A DNA stretch of 64,000 bases from Paenibacillus pabuli NBRC 13638 (GCF_001514495.1 NZ_BCNM01000026.1:1-64000), one strand, 5' to 3'. Positions 25,979-34,721 are shown, counted from the first letter of the stretch. Notes: a model not told the origin generated them from the sequence alone. Made by a program: numbers and translations.

Positions 25979-26769
25979 CCGTTCTTCTCACCTCCTCCGG
26001 ACTGTTCCAATTCGCTCCATAACGCCTGAAACAGCTCATTGAAACCTTGCTGCTCCCGAGCGTGAAAAGGCTGCGCGTTCCGCAGCTCCTCAGGGATGAT
26101 GAACTCCCGCCGAATGCGACCCGGATTGCGATCCAGTACGATAACGCGATCACTGACAGCGATAGCTTCCGACAGGTCATGCGTGACAAGCACCGATGTT
26201 TTACCGGACGCCTTCAATGTGTCTGATACCAGATCCTCCAATTGCAGCTTGGTTTGATAATCAAGTGCGGAGAAGGGTTCATCAAGCAAAAGTATTCCCG
26301 GGTCTGTAGCCAGTGTGCGTACCAGCGCCACGCGTTGCCTCATGCCCCCGGATAGCTCGGAAGGATACTGTTCTTCAGTGCCAGCTAGACCCATGCCCCT
26401 CAACAGCTCCCGCGCACGCTCACGGTTCCATTCATCGAGTGTGCCTGTCAGTTCAAGTCCAATCAGGACATTGTCCAGAATGGTCCGCCATGGAAACAGA
26501 TAATCCTGTTGCAGCATATAACCGATCTGGGCAGAAGGACCCTCGATGCGTTTACCTTTAACTTGAACCTCGCCTGCGGTCGGGGTGAGCAGCCCGGCGA
26601 TGATCGACAGCAACGTGGTTTTACCACATCCGCTGGGGCCAACAAGACTGACGAACTCTCCTTGCTTGACCTGAAGACTCAGATTTTCAATAACCAGTGA
26701 AGCTTCACGCTCACTGACATAGACTTGCGAAACCCCTTCCAGTTTGATCACCGTTTCGGATTCAGGCAT
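25975..26769 (-). CDS. ABC transporter ATPase (SsuB/TauB type)
   Basis: A 264-residue nucleotide-binding subunit. Walker A is GPSGCGKTT (about 43-51), Q-loop MLQQDYLFPW (about 84-93), signature LSGGMRQR (about 138-145), Walker B ILLLDEPFSALD (about 158-169) and H-loop VLVTHDLSEA (about 193-202). The C-terminus is short. It overlaps the permease start by 4 bases and begins 31 bp after the binding-protein gene. RBS AAGGAAG is about 10 bases upstream. It energises uptake of the ligand bound by the downstream-numbered lipoprotein. Confidence 0.93.
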   Translation of the reverse strand: MPESETVIKLEGVSQVYVSEREASLVIENLSLQVKQGEFVSLVGPSGCGKTTLLSIIAGLLTPTAGEVQVKGKRIEGPSAQIGYMLQQDYLFPWRTILDNVLIGLELTGTLDEWNRERARELLRGMGLAGTEEQYPSELSGGMRQRVALVRTLATDPGILLLDEPFSALDYQTKLQLEDLVSDTLKASGKTSVLVTHDLSEAIAVSDRVIVLDRNPGRIRREFIIPEELRNAQPFHAREQQGFNELFQALWSELEQSGGGEKNG

Positions 26770-26799
26770 ATGTGCTCACTTCCTTTCCTGAATACCTGG

Positions 26800-27804
26800 T
26801 TACTTGTTCGATGCCGCTTGTTCTGCATAGGAGTTATCGACAATGGTTTGAGACTCCACCCGCTGTTTTAATTCTCCTGCAGCAGTCATTACGTCGAGCA
26901 AGTTGTTCCATTCTTCTTCATCAATGATTGGATCCGTTGCATAGGTTCCCTGTTCCTTGTATCGATTCACACTGCTTATCAGAATGGCTGGGTCGATATC
27001 TTTGAAATAAGACTTAATGACTTCAGCGATCTCTTCAGCGGTGTGGGAATCCACCCAAGCTTGTGCTTTGTGCAAGCCGTTAGTGAACTTCTGAACAATG
27101 TCCTTGTTGTCGTTGATATAGCTTTGTTTGGTCATGAAGACCGTATAAGGCAGATGGCCGCTTTCTGTTCCAAACGAGGCTACTACCTTCCCGCGACCCT
27201 CTTTTTCAAAGATGGACGCCTGGGGTTCAAACAACTGCACATAATCCCCTGTACCTGAGGCAAATGCGGAAGCGATGTTGGCAAAATCCACATTTTGAAT
27301 CAACTCCAGATCATTCTGCGGATCAATGCCATGTTTGTTCAGCGTGAATTCGCCTGCCATTTGAGGCATCCCGCCTTTCCTTTGTCCAAGGAAGGTGCTC
27401 TGTTTCAATTGCTCCCAATCGAAGCTGCCTTCGGGATTGCGGGCGAACAGAAAAGTTCCGTCCGTCTGTGTTAGCTGGGCAAAGTTAATGACCGGATCTT
27501 CAGCTCCCTGCTGATAGACATAGATCGATGTTTCTGCTCCAACCAGCGCGATGTCAACAGAACCTGCGAGAAGCGCCGCCATCGTTTTGTCGCCACCAGC
27601 CGTTGTCTGAATGTCCACTTCAAGCCCCTGTTCTTCAAAAAAGCCTTGGGCCACCGCCACATACTCCGGTGCGTAAAATACAGAACGCGTGACTTCACCA
27701 ATCGTAATTTTGTTTGCGTTCTTCTCTTGGTTACAGCTCGTAAACGCCACTATGATAATGAGCAAAATGACAATGGCCCGGATGAACCAGGGCGTGTATT
27801 TCAT
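26800..27804 (-). CDS. NMT1/THI5-like ABC transporter substrate-binding lipoprotein
   Basis: About 334 residues with a lipoprotein signal peptide (helix IRAIVILLIIIVAF, lipobox FTSC, so Cys at about 22). The mature part is NMT1-like: YAPEYVAVAQGFFEEQGLEV (about 43-62), GDKTMAALLAGSVDIALVG (about 70-88) and NKHGIDPQNDLELI. Relatives bind taurine, aliphatic sulfonates, nitrate or thiamine pyrimidines, and the ligand cannot be told from sequence. No TPP riboswitch is visible upstream, which argues mildly against a thiamine-precursor role. The start at 27804 follows AAGGAGGG; the frame extends 6 codons further up. Confidence 0.88.
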   Translation of the reverse strand: MKYTPWFIRAIVILLIIIVAFTSCNQEKNANKITIGEVTRSVFYAPEYVAVAQGFFEEQGLEVDIQTTAGGDKTMAALLAGSVDIALVGAETSIYVYQQGAEDPVINFAQLTQTDGTFLFARNPEGSFDWEQLKQSTFLGQRKGGMPQMAGEFTLNKHGIDPQNDLELIQNVDFANIASAFASGTGDYVQLFEPQASIFEKEGRGKVVASFGTESGHLPYTVFMTKQSYINDNKDIVQKFTNGLHKAQAWVDSHTAEEIAEVIKSYFKDIDPAILISSVNRYKEQGTYATDPIIDEEEWNNLLDVMTAAGELKQRVESQTIVDNSYAEQAASNK

Positions 27805-27886
27805 GGTCTTTCCCTCCTTCACTGGTTTCAGCTGTTCTCTCTACTATGGATATGCCGATGCCCATCAAAAGGTTAAGAATTGCATG

Positions 27887-27921
27887 CAAAAGAAGAGCCG
27901 GGCCAATGCGCCCCGCTCTTC
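27887..27921 (-). terminator. Terminator of the carboxypeptidase gene
   Basis: Minus strand GAAGAGCGGGG, loop, CCCGGCTCTTC followed by TTTTG. It separates the carboxypeptidase gene from the ABC operon. Confidence 0.85.
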
Positions 27922-27949
27922 AACCATTAAATGATGGTGTTATCTCGTC

Positions 27950-29464
27950 CTACAGCTTGTAAATCTCGGCATATTTCGCTTCCAGATAATCGGCCAGATA
28001 ATCCGGGTTCAACTCTTCACCCGTAACGGACAGGATCAATTCGGAAGGCGTACGGCTTTTGCCATAGCGATAAATTTTGTCCGTCAGCCATTCCTTGATT
28101 GGAATTAGATTACCTTCGGCAATATAGGAATCAAACGCCGGCATTTCCTTACGCAAGGTATGTAGAATCTGTGCAGCATACATATTACCAAGCGAGTACG
28201 AAGCAAAATAACCGAAGTCGCCACCGGACCAATGGACATCCTGCAGCACACCCATACCATCATTTGGTGGTACGATGCCCAGATATTCCTTGTATTTGGC
28301 ATTCCAGGTCTCAGGCAGGTCTTTGACTTCCAAACCTTCGTTGAACAGCATTTTCTCAATTTCATAGCGAATGATGATATGCAGATTGTATGTCAGCTCA
28401 TCCGCTTCAATTCGAATCAAAGAGCTCTCCACCCGATTAATTGCCCGGTAGAAGTCTTCCAGTTCAACCTCGCTCAACTGCGGGAAATGCTGCTGCAAAT
28501 CGCTGTAATATCGCGTCCAGAATGAAAGGCTGCGGCCAATCATATTTTCCCAAAGGCGTGACTGTGATTCGTGGATACCCATCGATGTTCCTTCGGCAAG
28601 GAGGGTACCGGCCAGACTGTCGTCAATATTTTGCTCATACAGGGCATGTCCGCCTTCATGTAGTGAACTGAAGACCGCACTCGTCACATCATCCTGCAAG
28701 TAGTTCGTCGTAATCCGCACATCCCCTGGATTCAGGCCCGTTGCGAACGGGTGAACACTCTCATCGAGTCTTCCGGCTTCAAAGTCATAACCCATTTGTT
28801 CCAGAATAAACAAACTGAATTTCTCTTGCTGCTCCTTGTCAAACAGCTGGTTGAGGAACTCCGTATTCGGCTTGTTCGCCGATGCATTGATCTTCTCTTG
28901 CAGGGGCACCAAACGGGCTTTGAGACGGGCAAATACCGCATCCACCTTTTCTACCGTCAGTTCCGGCTCATACATGTCCAGAAGGGTGTCATAACGCGTA
29001 TCTTTAACGCCCCAGTAGTCAATAAACTCCTGCTTGAGCTTCACAATGTCCGTAAGGTAGGGCGAGAATCCAGCAAAATCACTGTTATGTTTAGCATCTT
29101 CCCATGCTGTCTCGGATTTGGCTGTGAGCACGGTATATGCTTGCACTTTCTCCGGGGGTACCGACTGACTGCGATCATACTCCTTTTTGCAGTCTTCCAC
29201 CTGACGGCGGTCTGTATCTTCCAGTTGTTCCAGTACCGCGGGAGTTGTTAATGTATCCAGATAGGATTTCATCTCCACTGAAGTCTGCAGTTTGAACGCT
29301 TCGGTAGATAACATTCCAAGCGTTTCCGAACGTGTCGGAACGCCTTTCTTCGGCGCGCCTGTGCGCAGATCCCAGTGAAGCAAACCAATGGCTTCATGAT
29401 AACTCTTGATTTTACGGGCCAGATTACGGAAGGATTCCAGCTGTTGCTGTGCGTGTTTATCCAT
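27950..29464 (-). CDS. M32 family metallocarboxypeptidase (Taq type)
   Basis: A 504-residue zinc carboxypeptidase removing C-terminal residues. The catalytic HExxH is HEGGH (about 263-267) in SSLHEGGHALYEQ, with the third ligand region GTSMGIHESQSRLWEN about 25 residues on. FATGLNPGDVRITT and RIEADELTYNLHI are further family marks. It has no signal peptide, so it is cytoplasmic. The length equals that of B. subtilis YpwA (about 501). RBS AGAGGTGA precedes the ATG by about 9 bases. It is monocistronic, ended by its own terminator. Confidence 0.93.
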   Translation of the reverse strand: MDKHAQQQLESFRNLARKIKSYHEAIGLLHWDLRTGAPKKGVPTRSETLGMLSTEAFKLQTSVEMKSYLDTLTTPAVLEQLEDTDRRQVEDCKKEYDRSQSVPPEKVQAYTVLTAKSETAWEDAKHNSDFAGFSPYLTDIVKLKQEFIDYWGVKDTRYDTLLDMYEPELTVEKVDAVFARLKARLVPLQEKINASANKPNTEFLNQLFDKEQQEKFSLFILEQMGYDFEAGRLDESVHPFATGLNPGDVRITTNYLQDDVTSAVFSSLHEGGHALYEQNIDDSLAGTLLAEGTSMGIHESQSRLWENMIGRSLSFWTRYYSDLQQHFPQLSEVELEDFYRAINRVESSLIRIEADELTYNLHIIIRYEIEKMLFNEGLEVKDLPETWNAKYKEYLGIVPPNDGMGVLQDVHWSGGDFGYFASYSLGNMYAAQILHTLRKEMPAFDSYIAEGNLIPIKEWLTDKIYRYGKSRTPSELILSVTGEELNPDYLADYLEAKYAEIYKL

Positions 29465-29692
29465 TGTTAATGTTCACCTCTCCAAAAAAAGTTTATACAC
29501 CCTATTGATGATACTTTTTGCAATGCGTATAATCAACTTTTAACAGATGCAATTTGCAATACTCTTCTATAGAGCAAAATATTGCGAGCTGTTGACCGTG
29601 ATTAAAAAGCATAAAAATATAGGGCGCAGGACAAGCTGCACTTTGGTGCAAGTCGTCGTGCTCATCGTATTGGATAACAGGAGGCAATGGAC

Positions 29693-30268
29693 ATGAACAA
29701 CATTCAAGAGATTTTGGCGTACAACAAAACATTTGTCGAGAGCAAAGAATACGAAAAGTATACGGCTGGCAAGTTCCCAACCAAAAAGATGGTCATCATT
29801 ACTTGTATGGATACACGTTTGGTGGAAATGCTGCCCAAGGCCATGAACCTGAAAAATGGCGATGTGAAAATTATTAAAAACGCTGGCGCGATTATCTCTC
29901 AACCTTTTGGGTCCGTCATGCGTAGTGTACTCGTCGCGATCTATGAGCTTGGTGCGGATGAAGTGCTGGTTGTCGGACATACGGAATGCGGCATGGCTTC
30001 CCTGCACGCCGAAACGATGATTGGACATATGGTAGACCGGGGAGTATCCGCAGAAGTCATGAGCACGCTGGAGAACTCGGGCATTCGTTTGCAAAAGTGG
30101 TTACGCGGGTTTGACAGCGTTGAAGAAGGGGTAAAACATACTGTGGAAGTGATCAAGAAACATCCATTGCTTCCGCCCAATGTACCCGTCCACGGCATGG
30201 TCATCGACTCCTACACAGGAGAACTTGATCTTGTCGCTGAGGGGTATGGGCAGCAGACATCTCTCTAA
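29693..30268 (+). CDS. Beta-class carbonic anhydrase
   Basis: A 191-residue beta-carbonic anhydrase that interconverts CO2 and bicarbonate. Zinc ligands are Cys38 (ITCMDTR, with the Asp40/Arg42 dyad), His96 and Cys99 (VGHTECGM). The start at 29693 is preferred because AGGAGG ends 8 bases before it; the ATG two codons earlier would leave only 2 bases. A terminator follows. It is similar to YtiB of Bacillus. It is the first plus-strand gene after a long minus-strand block. Confidence 0.93.
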   Translation: MNNIQEILAYNKTFVESKEYEKYTAGKFPTKKMVIITCMDTRLVEMLPKAMNLKNGDVKIIKNAGAIISQPFGSVMRSVLVAIYELGADEVLVVGHTECGMASLHAETMIGHMVDRGVSAEVMSTLENSGIRLQKWLRGFDSVEEGVKHTVEVIKKHPLLPPNVPVHGMVIDSYTGELDLVAEGYGQQTSL

Positions 30269-30278
30269 ATGGTTTTGG

Positions 30279-30309
30279 GTGCGGACCTCAGGGTTCGCAC
30301 TCTTTTTTT
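30279..30309 (+). terminator. Terminator of the carbonic anhydrase gene
   Basis: GTGCGGAC, loop CTCAGG, GTTCGCAC followed by TCTTTTTTTG. Confidence 0.88.
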
Positions 30310-30443
30310 GTCTAAATTGAGGCAGTTGTTCTGTCAGGTTGTCAAACCATACAGTTTCAGTGTACACTTTTATGAAAGCGGTCAATGAGAACCATTTTGC
30401 ATTGTTTTCACTGACCCAGCCCTAATATTAAGGAGACATGTGC

Positions 30444-31010
30444 ATGAACATACTTTCCTACGGATTGCTCGGGCTTCTTACCCGCGAGGAGTCATCAGGT
30501 TATGATCTAATGCTGAAAATCCAGCCACATTGGCAGGCCAAACACAGTCAGATCTATCCCCTCCTCTCCAAAATGGAAAACGATGAGCTTTTAGCCTCCC
30601 GCTGGGTGCAACAGTCTGATAAACCGGACAAAAAAATGTATGCAGTCACGGAAAAAGGTATTGAAAAACTGCTGGGATGGATGATCACTCCTGTTACCGC
30701 TCCGGTTACTCGTGACGAGTTTAATCTGCGTATTTTATGTGTCGGCATTGCGGAAGACGGAAGCATGAGACGTATTCTGACTGAACGGCAGAACTGGTTT
30801 ATGGAGCGTATCCGTTATTTCGAGGGACTGAAATCCCGTATACCTCAGGATAATTTAAAGGTAGGCAGCCGGGAATTCGGAAGTTACATTCTGGTTCAAA
30901 AAGGGTTAATGAATGCTCAAACCGGCCTCGAATGGTGTAACTGGGTTACCCAACTCCTCGATGGTCAGGCAGCCATTCAGGACTCTTGTCCAAGTATTTC
31001 AGAAAATTAA
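30444..31010 (+). CDS. PadR family transcriptional regulator
   Basis: About 188 residues. The N-terminal winged helix reads MNILSYGLLGLLTREESSGYDL, then QIYPLLSKMENDELLASRW with wing KKMYAVTEKGIEKL (about 70-83). The C-terminal half (about 100-180) is the Vir_C/PadR C-terminal helical domain for dimerisation. AGGAG lies 8 bases before the ATG at 30444; the ATG two codons up at 30438 would be too close. The target is unknown. Neighbours are a carbonic anhydrase upstream and a Gly-rich membrane protein downstream, neither an obvious PadR target. Confidence 0.85.
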   Translation: MNILSYGLLGLLTREESSGYDLMLKIQPHWQAKHSQIYPLLSKMENDELLASRWVQQSDKPDKKMYAVTEKGIEKLLGWMITPVTAPVTRDEFNLRILCVGIAEDGSMRRILTERQNWFMERIRYFEGLKSRIPQDNLKVGSREFGSYILVQKGLMNAQTGLEWCNWVTQLLDGQAAIQDSCPSISEN

Positions 31011-31109
31011 ACAAAATTTGAAACGTTCCTGCAAGTTGACCGTATTACTTGAGTAAGGCCCAATTTTGGGCGTATCAAACAAATTAATCGGGAGGTTACG
31101 ATCTTTACA

Positions 31110-31607
31110 ATGAAGAAAAAATTCGGAATTAAACATCTCATGATGGTTTTCATGGCCTTTACATTGCTGTTCGCAACAGTCGGAGTCGCAAATCCGGATT
31201 CTGCTGATGCTAGACGTGGTGGCGGTTTCAAATCGGGTACGAAAAGTTATACCAACACACCTAAGAAATCCGATTCCAACGTGAGCAAATCAAACACAAA
31301 TAACAACTCCAGCAATGGAGCAGCAACGAACCGTGGCGGATTCTTCGGCGGTGGCGGCGGATTTATGAAAGGCATGATGCTCGGCGGTCTGGCTGGTATG
31401 ATGTTTGGCGGATTGTTCGGCGGCATGGGAGCTCTGGGTAACATTCTTGGATTGCTTGTAAACGTGGCTGCTATTATGCTGATCGTAATGCTTGCAATGG
31501 CCCTGTTCAGAGCCATTACAAATCGTCGTAAACCGGCAGCGGATGGTCGCTATGACCGCCGCAATGATCGTGATGATGATGACCGTAACAGAAACGGACG
31601 GTACTAA
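31110..31607 (+). CDS. Secreted/membrane Gly-rich protein of unknown function
   Basis: A 165-residue protein with a signal peptide or N-terminal helix (HLMMVFMAFTLLFATVGVA, about 9-27). A Ser/Asn-rich spacer follows (about 45-75), then a Gly-Met-rich stretch (GGFFGGGGGFMKGMMLGG, about 77-94), a hydrophobic helix (NILGLLVNVAAIMLIVMLAMAL, about 112-133, cited by core LLVNVAAIMLIVMLAM) and a highly charged tail ending DRDDDDRNRNGRY. The layout recalls membrane proteins with a Tim44-like C-terminus, but that domain is absent. The GGGAGG upstream is 14 bases from the ATG, unusually far. It is followed 5 bp later by a yxcD-like gene in one unit. Confidence 0.7.
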   Translation: MKKKFGIKHLMMVFMAFTLLFATVGVANPDSADARRGGGFKSGTKSYTNTPKKSDSNVSKSNTNNNSSNGAATNRGGFFGGGGGFMKGMMLGGLAGMMFGGLFGGMGALGNILGLLVNVAAIMLIVMLAMALFRAITNRRKPAADGRYDRRNDRDDDDRNRNGRY

Positions 31608-31612
31608 TCGCT

Positions 31613-31891
31613 ATGGTTCTGAGTATGGATGAAATTGTCAACGCAATCTGTATTCACATGGCTGAACGCAAGGGTGTACGCCCAACTGATGTCAATGTGG
31701 AACTGAGCTGGGAAGAAGAGACGGGATATTCCGCTGAAGTCTGGATTCAAGGTCGCAGTCAATACCTGGTCGAATCCAATATGATCGAAGCAATCCTGCG
31801 CTACCTGCACAGTGAATATGACATTCGGGCTTACCGTGAGAATGTAAGACTTGATTTGGACGAAGAGATCACAGCGATTGTGAATCAATAA
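31613..31891 (+). CDS. yxcD: YxcD-like DUF2653 protein
   Basis: A 92-residue small protein matching the DUF2653/YxcD family (MDEIVNAICIHMAERKGVRP..., VNVELSWEEETGYSAEVW, ...MIEAILRYLHSEYD). It is predicted cytoplasmic, alpha/beta and acidic. The function is unknown. It starts 5 bp after the Gly-rich protein gene, without a strong RBS, so coupling is likely; an in-frame ATG at 31625 is an alternative. In Bacilli it commonly follows such a membrane protein gene. Confidence 0.75.
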   Translation: MVLSMDEIVNAICIHMAERKGVRPTDVNVELSWEEETGYSAEVWIQGRSQYLVESNMIEAILRYLHSEYDIRAYRENVRLDLDEEITAIVNQ

Positions 31892-31917
31892 AACATAAGC
31901 CATTTGCGGTGGAATGT

Positions 31918-31969
31918 AAAAAGGACCGTCTCCATGATGTCATTGACATGTATGGAGACGGTCCTTTTG
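31918..31969. terminator. Bidirectional terminator between yxcD and tyrS
   Basis: AAAAGGACCGTCTCCAT and ATGGAGACGGTCCTTTT form a near-perfect 17-bp stem with an 18-base loop, A-tract on the left and T-tract on the right, between convergent genes. Confidence 0.92.
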
Positions 31970-32034
31970 TATCTTGGGAAGATAAGATTAACTTCTTCGC
32001 AAAAACCTCCCAAGTTTCATCCAATGACTACAGA

Positions 32035-33297
32035 TTACGACTTCAATTTCACCAGACTGTAGTTTTTCTTGCCTTTGCGGATAATAATGAATCTTCCACC
32101 AATTGCGTGCTCTGCAGAGACCGTGAATTCAAGCTCCGTAATCTTCTCACCGTTCATGGAGATTGCTCCTTTGGTGACATCCTCACGCGCCTGACGCTTG
32201 GATGGCTCCAAGCCCAGATCCACGAGCCAGTCCACAATATTTCTCGCTTCTCCATCGGTTTCGAAGGTAGGCATTTCCTTGAATCCCTGCTCGATTTCGT
32301 CCGCGGTAAGAGAACGAATATCACCGCTGAACAGTGCGGCGGTAATGCGTTTCGCCTGCTCCAGCATGTCATCCCCATGCACAAACTTCGTCATTTCCTC
32401 CGCAAGTGCCTTTTGTGCTTCACGCTTGTGCGGCTCGGTCGCTACCTTGTCCGCCAAAGCTTCAATTTCTTCTTTGCTCAGGAATGTGAAGTATTTCAGG
32501 TATTTGATCACATCACGGTCATCGGTATTCGCCCAGAACTGGTAGAATTCGAATGGCGTCGTTTTGTTCGGATCAAGCCAGATCGAACCCCCTGCGGATT
32601 TACCGAATTTGGTACCATCGGATTTGAGCATGAGCGGAATGGTTAGACCGAAAGCTTTGGCTTCAGATCCTTCTTTTTTCCGAATCAAGTCCAAACCGCT
32701 TGTAATATTGCCCCATTGATCGGAACCGCCGATTTGCAGCTGTACACCCTCATGTTGGAACAGGTGAAGGTAATCGAGCGATTGGAGAATCTGGTAGGAG
32801 AACTCGGTAAACGAAATGCCGTCTTCCAGCCTGCTCGCAACTACGTCTTTGGCCAGCATCGTATTCAGATTGAAGTTCTTACCGTAGTCACGCAAAAATT
32901 CAATCACATTGATTTTATGTGTCCAGTCGTAGTTATTGACCAAGCGCACCTGATTATCGCCATCCGTTATAAAGAGTTTTTTCATTTGTGCAGTCAGAGC
33001 ATCCACATTGGCCTGTACCTCTTCCAACGTCTGCAGGGAACGTTCCGATTGACGACCACTTGGATCACCAATAGTGCCTGTAGCTCCCCCAATCAGAATG
33101 ACCGGACGGTGGCCGGCGAGTTGGAAACGTTTCAGCATCATAAACGGAATCAAATGTCCAATATGCATGCTGTCACCGGTAGGGTCAACCCCGCAGTACA
33201 AGGAAACCGACGTTGTCTCGGTCAGCTCACGCAAACCCTCCGCATCCGTTTGTTGGTTAATGGCGTCACGCCATTCCAGTTCATCAATAATATTCAA
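32035..33297 (-). CDS. tyrS: Tyrosyl-tRNA synthetase
   Basis: A class I aminoacyl-tRNA synthetase of about 420 residues. It shows the HIGH motif in SMHIGHLIPFM (about 45), GATGTIGDPSG (about 72), the tyrosine-binding QIGGSDQWGNI (about 191-201), the KMSKS-like KFGKS (about 229-233) and a C-terminal S4 RNA-binding domain (about 350-415, EPSKRQAREDVTKGAISMNG). The start is uncertain: TTG at 33297 has AAGGGG 9 bases upstream; TTG at 33306 is also in frame. A Tyr-type T-box leader precedes it, so expression rises when tRNA-Tyr is uncharged. Confidence 0.96.
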   Translation of the reverse strand: MNIIDELEWRDAINQQTDAEGLRELTETTSVSLYCGVDPTGDSMHIGHLIPFMMLKRFQLAGHRPVILIGGATGTIGDPSGRQSERSLQTLEEVQANVDALTAQMKKLFITDGDNQVRLVNNYDWTHKINVIEFLRDYGKNFNLNTMLAKDVVASRLEDGISFTEFSYQILQSLDYLHLFQHEGVQLQIGGSDQWGNITSGLDLIRKKEGSEAKAFGLTIPLMLKSDGTKFGKSAGGSIWLDPNKTTPFEFYQFWANTDDRDVIKYLKYFTFLSKEEIEALADKVATEPHKREAQKALAEEMTKFVHGDDMLEQAKRITAALFSGDIRSLTADEIEQGFKEMPTFETDGEARNIVDWLVDLGLEPSKRQAREDVTKGAISMNGEKITELEFTVSAEHAIGGRFIIIRKGKKNYSLVKLKS

Positions 33298-33374
33298 AAC
33301 TAACAACCCCTTCTCTATGCATTGGTATTAGGCCATGATTTACGTGAATTCATCAAGAGCTAAGCAGGGTGTGC

Positions 33375-33645
33375 CTTTTTTTGGACACAAAAAAATCGCC
33401 GCCTTGTCTTCAATAGACATAGGGACGATTATCATAACCGTGGTACCACCCAACTTGCACAGACAACAGCTCACACGCTGTCCATACCGCTTTCGGCAAA
33501 ATATCGTTCGCCATTCCGCTTGGCATTACCCAAGTACTCCAGAGTGTAATTCGCAGCCCTTGTATGTATCAGGTTCCATCAACCCCTGACTTTCTGTAAC
33601 AGGGACAAAGCCGCTACTGCGCTCTATCAACGTAATTCATGTATT
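33375..33645 (-). promoter_or_regulatory. T-box riboswitch of tyrS
   Basis: The minus-strand leader has the T-box bulge GGGTGGTACCACGG at 33438-33451, then an intrinsic terminator (AATCGTCCC...GGCGGCGATT plus seven Ts at about 33392-33434) that overlaps the antiterminator. A candidate specifier codon TAC (Tyr) lies at 33546-33548 within GAATTACACTC near the 3' side of stem I. An AGTA-like motif (GCAGTAGC, about 33612-33619) fits stem I. It matches tyrS directly downstream. This 440-bp gap holds no gene. Confidence 0.93.
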
Positions 33646-33738
33646 CAATTTATAGCCAGTATAGCCGAACGTTAAAATCATTGCAAGGCCAAGTATTCAA
33701 TATTTGGATAAGACTACAGATGAGCACTTTGCAATCGT

Positions 33739-34197
33739 TTATAAAGACAGCATGTTCAATTTCCCGTGGTAATATCCATATGCCTTCTGCGGGATCTGAT
33801 CTTCATTGTTCCAAAATTGCTGATCCAACGCATCCAGCTGCTGCTCCTGTTCCGTTGTTAGAAATTGAGGTATATCCCACAGCTGCGTAAGCCGTTCATC
33901 CTCCTCCAAATGCTTAATGCAGCCATATGCTGACTTGATGATATCCAACACTTGATTCGCACCAATGGCATGTAATGCCCGCAATGCGTAAAGGTACGCC
34001 TCTTCACCCCAGTTGCAGAAAAACTGCAAAAAGCCACCATTAAAGGCATCCGTCTCTAACAGCCATAATGCAGCAATTTCCTGTTCATTTGGGGTTAATG
34101 ACGCCCAACCCTGGCCAGATTCATTCTTTTTCCCGACAAATGATACAGCATACTCATACCATACATCATGGAGATCCTGTTCACTCACATCAATCAC
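33739..34197 (-). CDS. DMP19 / DUF4375 family protein
   Basis: A 152-residue acidic protein of the DUF4375 (DMP19-like) family. The core is NEQEIAALWLLETDAFNGGFLQFFCN (about 37-62, cited by ETDAFNGGFLQFF) with CNWGEEAYLYALRALHAIGA after it. The family occurs in polymorphic-toxin immunity clusters and as a DNA-mimic protein. It begins at GTG overlapping the stop of the upstream Imm63-like gene (GTGA), so the two are co-translated. No toxin gene lies nearby. The specific function is unknown. Confidence 0.75.
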   Translation of the reverse strand: MIDVSEQDLHDVWYEYAVSFVGKKNESGQGWASLTPNEQEIAALWLLETDAFNGGFLQFFCNWGEEAYLYALRALHAIGANQVLDIIKSAYGCIKHLEEDERLTQLWDIPQFLTTEQEQQLDALDQQFWNNEDQIPQKAYGYYHGKLNMLSL

Positions 34198-34655
34198 CTC
34201 TCTTTTCTTGGTTCAAGTCTCTCAAGCTGCTGACGTTTGCCTGTCAGATGCCAATGTAAATAGGGATCTCCAATCTGATCAAAAGCCTTCTTCATGCTTT
34301 GATTTAGTTCTTGCATCACTTCGCTCGTATAGTTCAAGTGCGTCTGTTTATTATCTACACCATATCGTTCCATCAATTCTACATGCGCTGCCGTAAATAT
34401 GATATCCTCCAGCAACCAGTAAATCACTTCGTCAGTCTGCTTCAACTGTTTTTCCAGCATGACGATCCCACGCTCGTATATTCGAACGACATACGCATCG
34501 CTTTGAGGCTCTACGTATGGGACACCTTCCCATTTGAAGGTATCGAACAAACGGTTTACACCGTTTTCCATCTGTTTTCTGCTGAAGGATGTCCGCTCAA
34601 GCAGCGGTAAAAGAATTTTAGCCAATTCTGGTTTAGTCTGTATATCGGACATCAT
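34194..34655 (-). CDS. Putative immunity protein (Imm63-like)
   Basis: About 153 residues. The C-terminal half (DEVIYWLLEDIIFTAAHVEL ... YLHWHLTGKRQQLERLEP) resembles immunity protein 63 family proteins that neutralise contact-dependent or polymorphic toxins. The start at 34655 is tentative: GTGGGTGAT lies just upstream, and a GTG at 34664 is also in frame. It overlaps the DUF4375 gene, forming a two-gene immunity-like cassette with no toxin partner in the window. I assign the family from sequence pattern alone. Confidence 0.5.
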   Translation of the reverse strand: MMSDIQTKPELAKILLPLLERTSFSRKQMENGVNRLFDTFKWEGVPYVEPQSDAYVVRIYERGIVMLEKQLKQTDEVIYWLLEDIIFTAAHVELMERYGVDNKQTHLNYTSEVMQELNQSMKKAFDQIGDPYLHWHLTGKRQQLERLEPRKER

Positions 34656-34721
34656 ATCACCCACTTCAAAAAGTTGCTCACTTCTATTATTCTTGTTTCA
34701 CTAGCATTGTAAAGTAAGAAT

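Noticed and set aside
27805..27950. Possible TPP riboswitch before the NMT1-type ABC operon
   Set aside because: No CUGAGA or ACCUGAU-like conserved segments were found; the region holds the upstream terminator and RBS only.
29567..30094. 175-codon minus frame opposite the carbonic anhydrase gene
   Set aside because: The plus strand has a clear carbonic anhydrase with zinc ligands; the antisense frame is a shadow.
31909..32646. 245-codon plus-strand frame antisense to tyrS
   Set aside because: It lies wholly opposite a conserved synthetase gene and begins inside a bidirectional terminator; composition is a shadow.
33335..33589. 84-codon plus frame in the tyrS leader
   Set aside because: It is antisense to the T-box and terminator and has no independent support.
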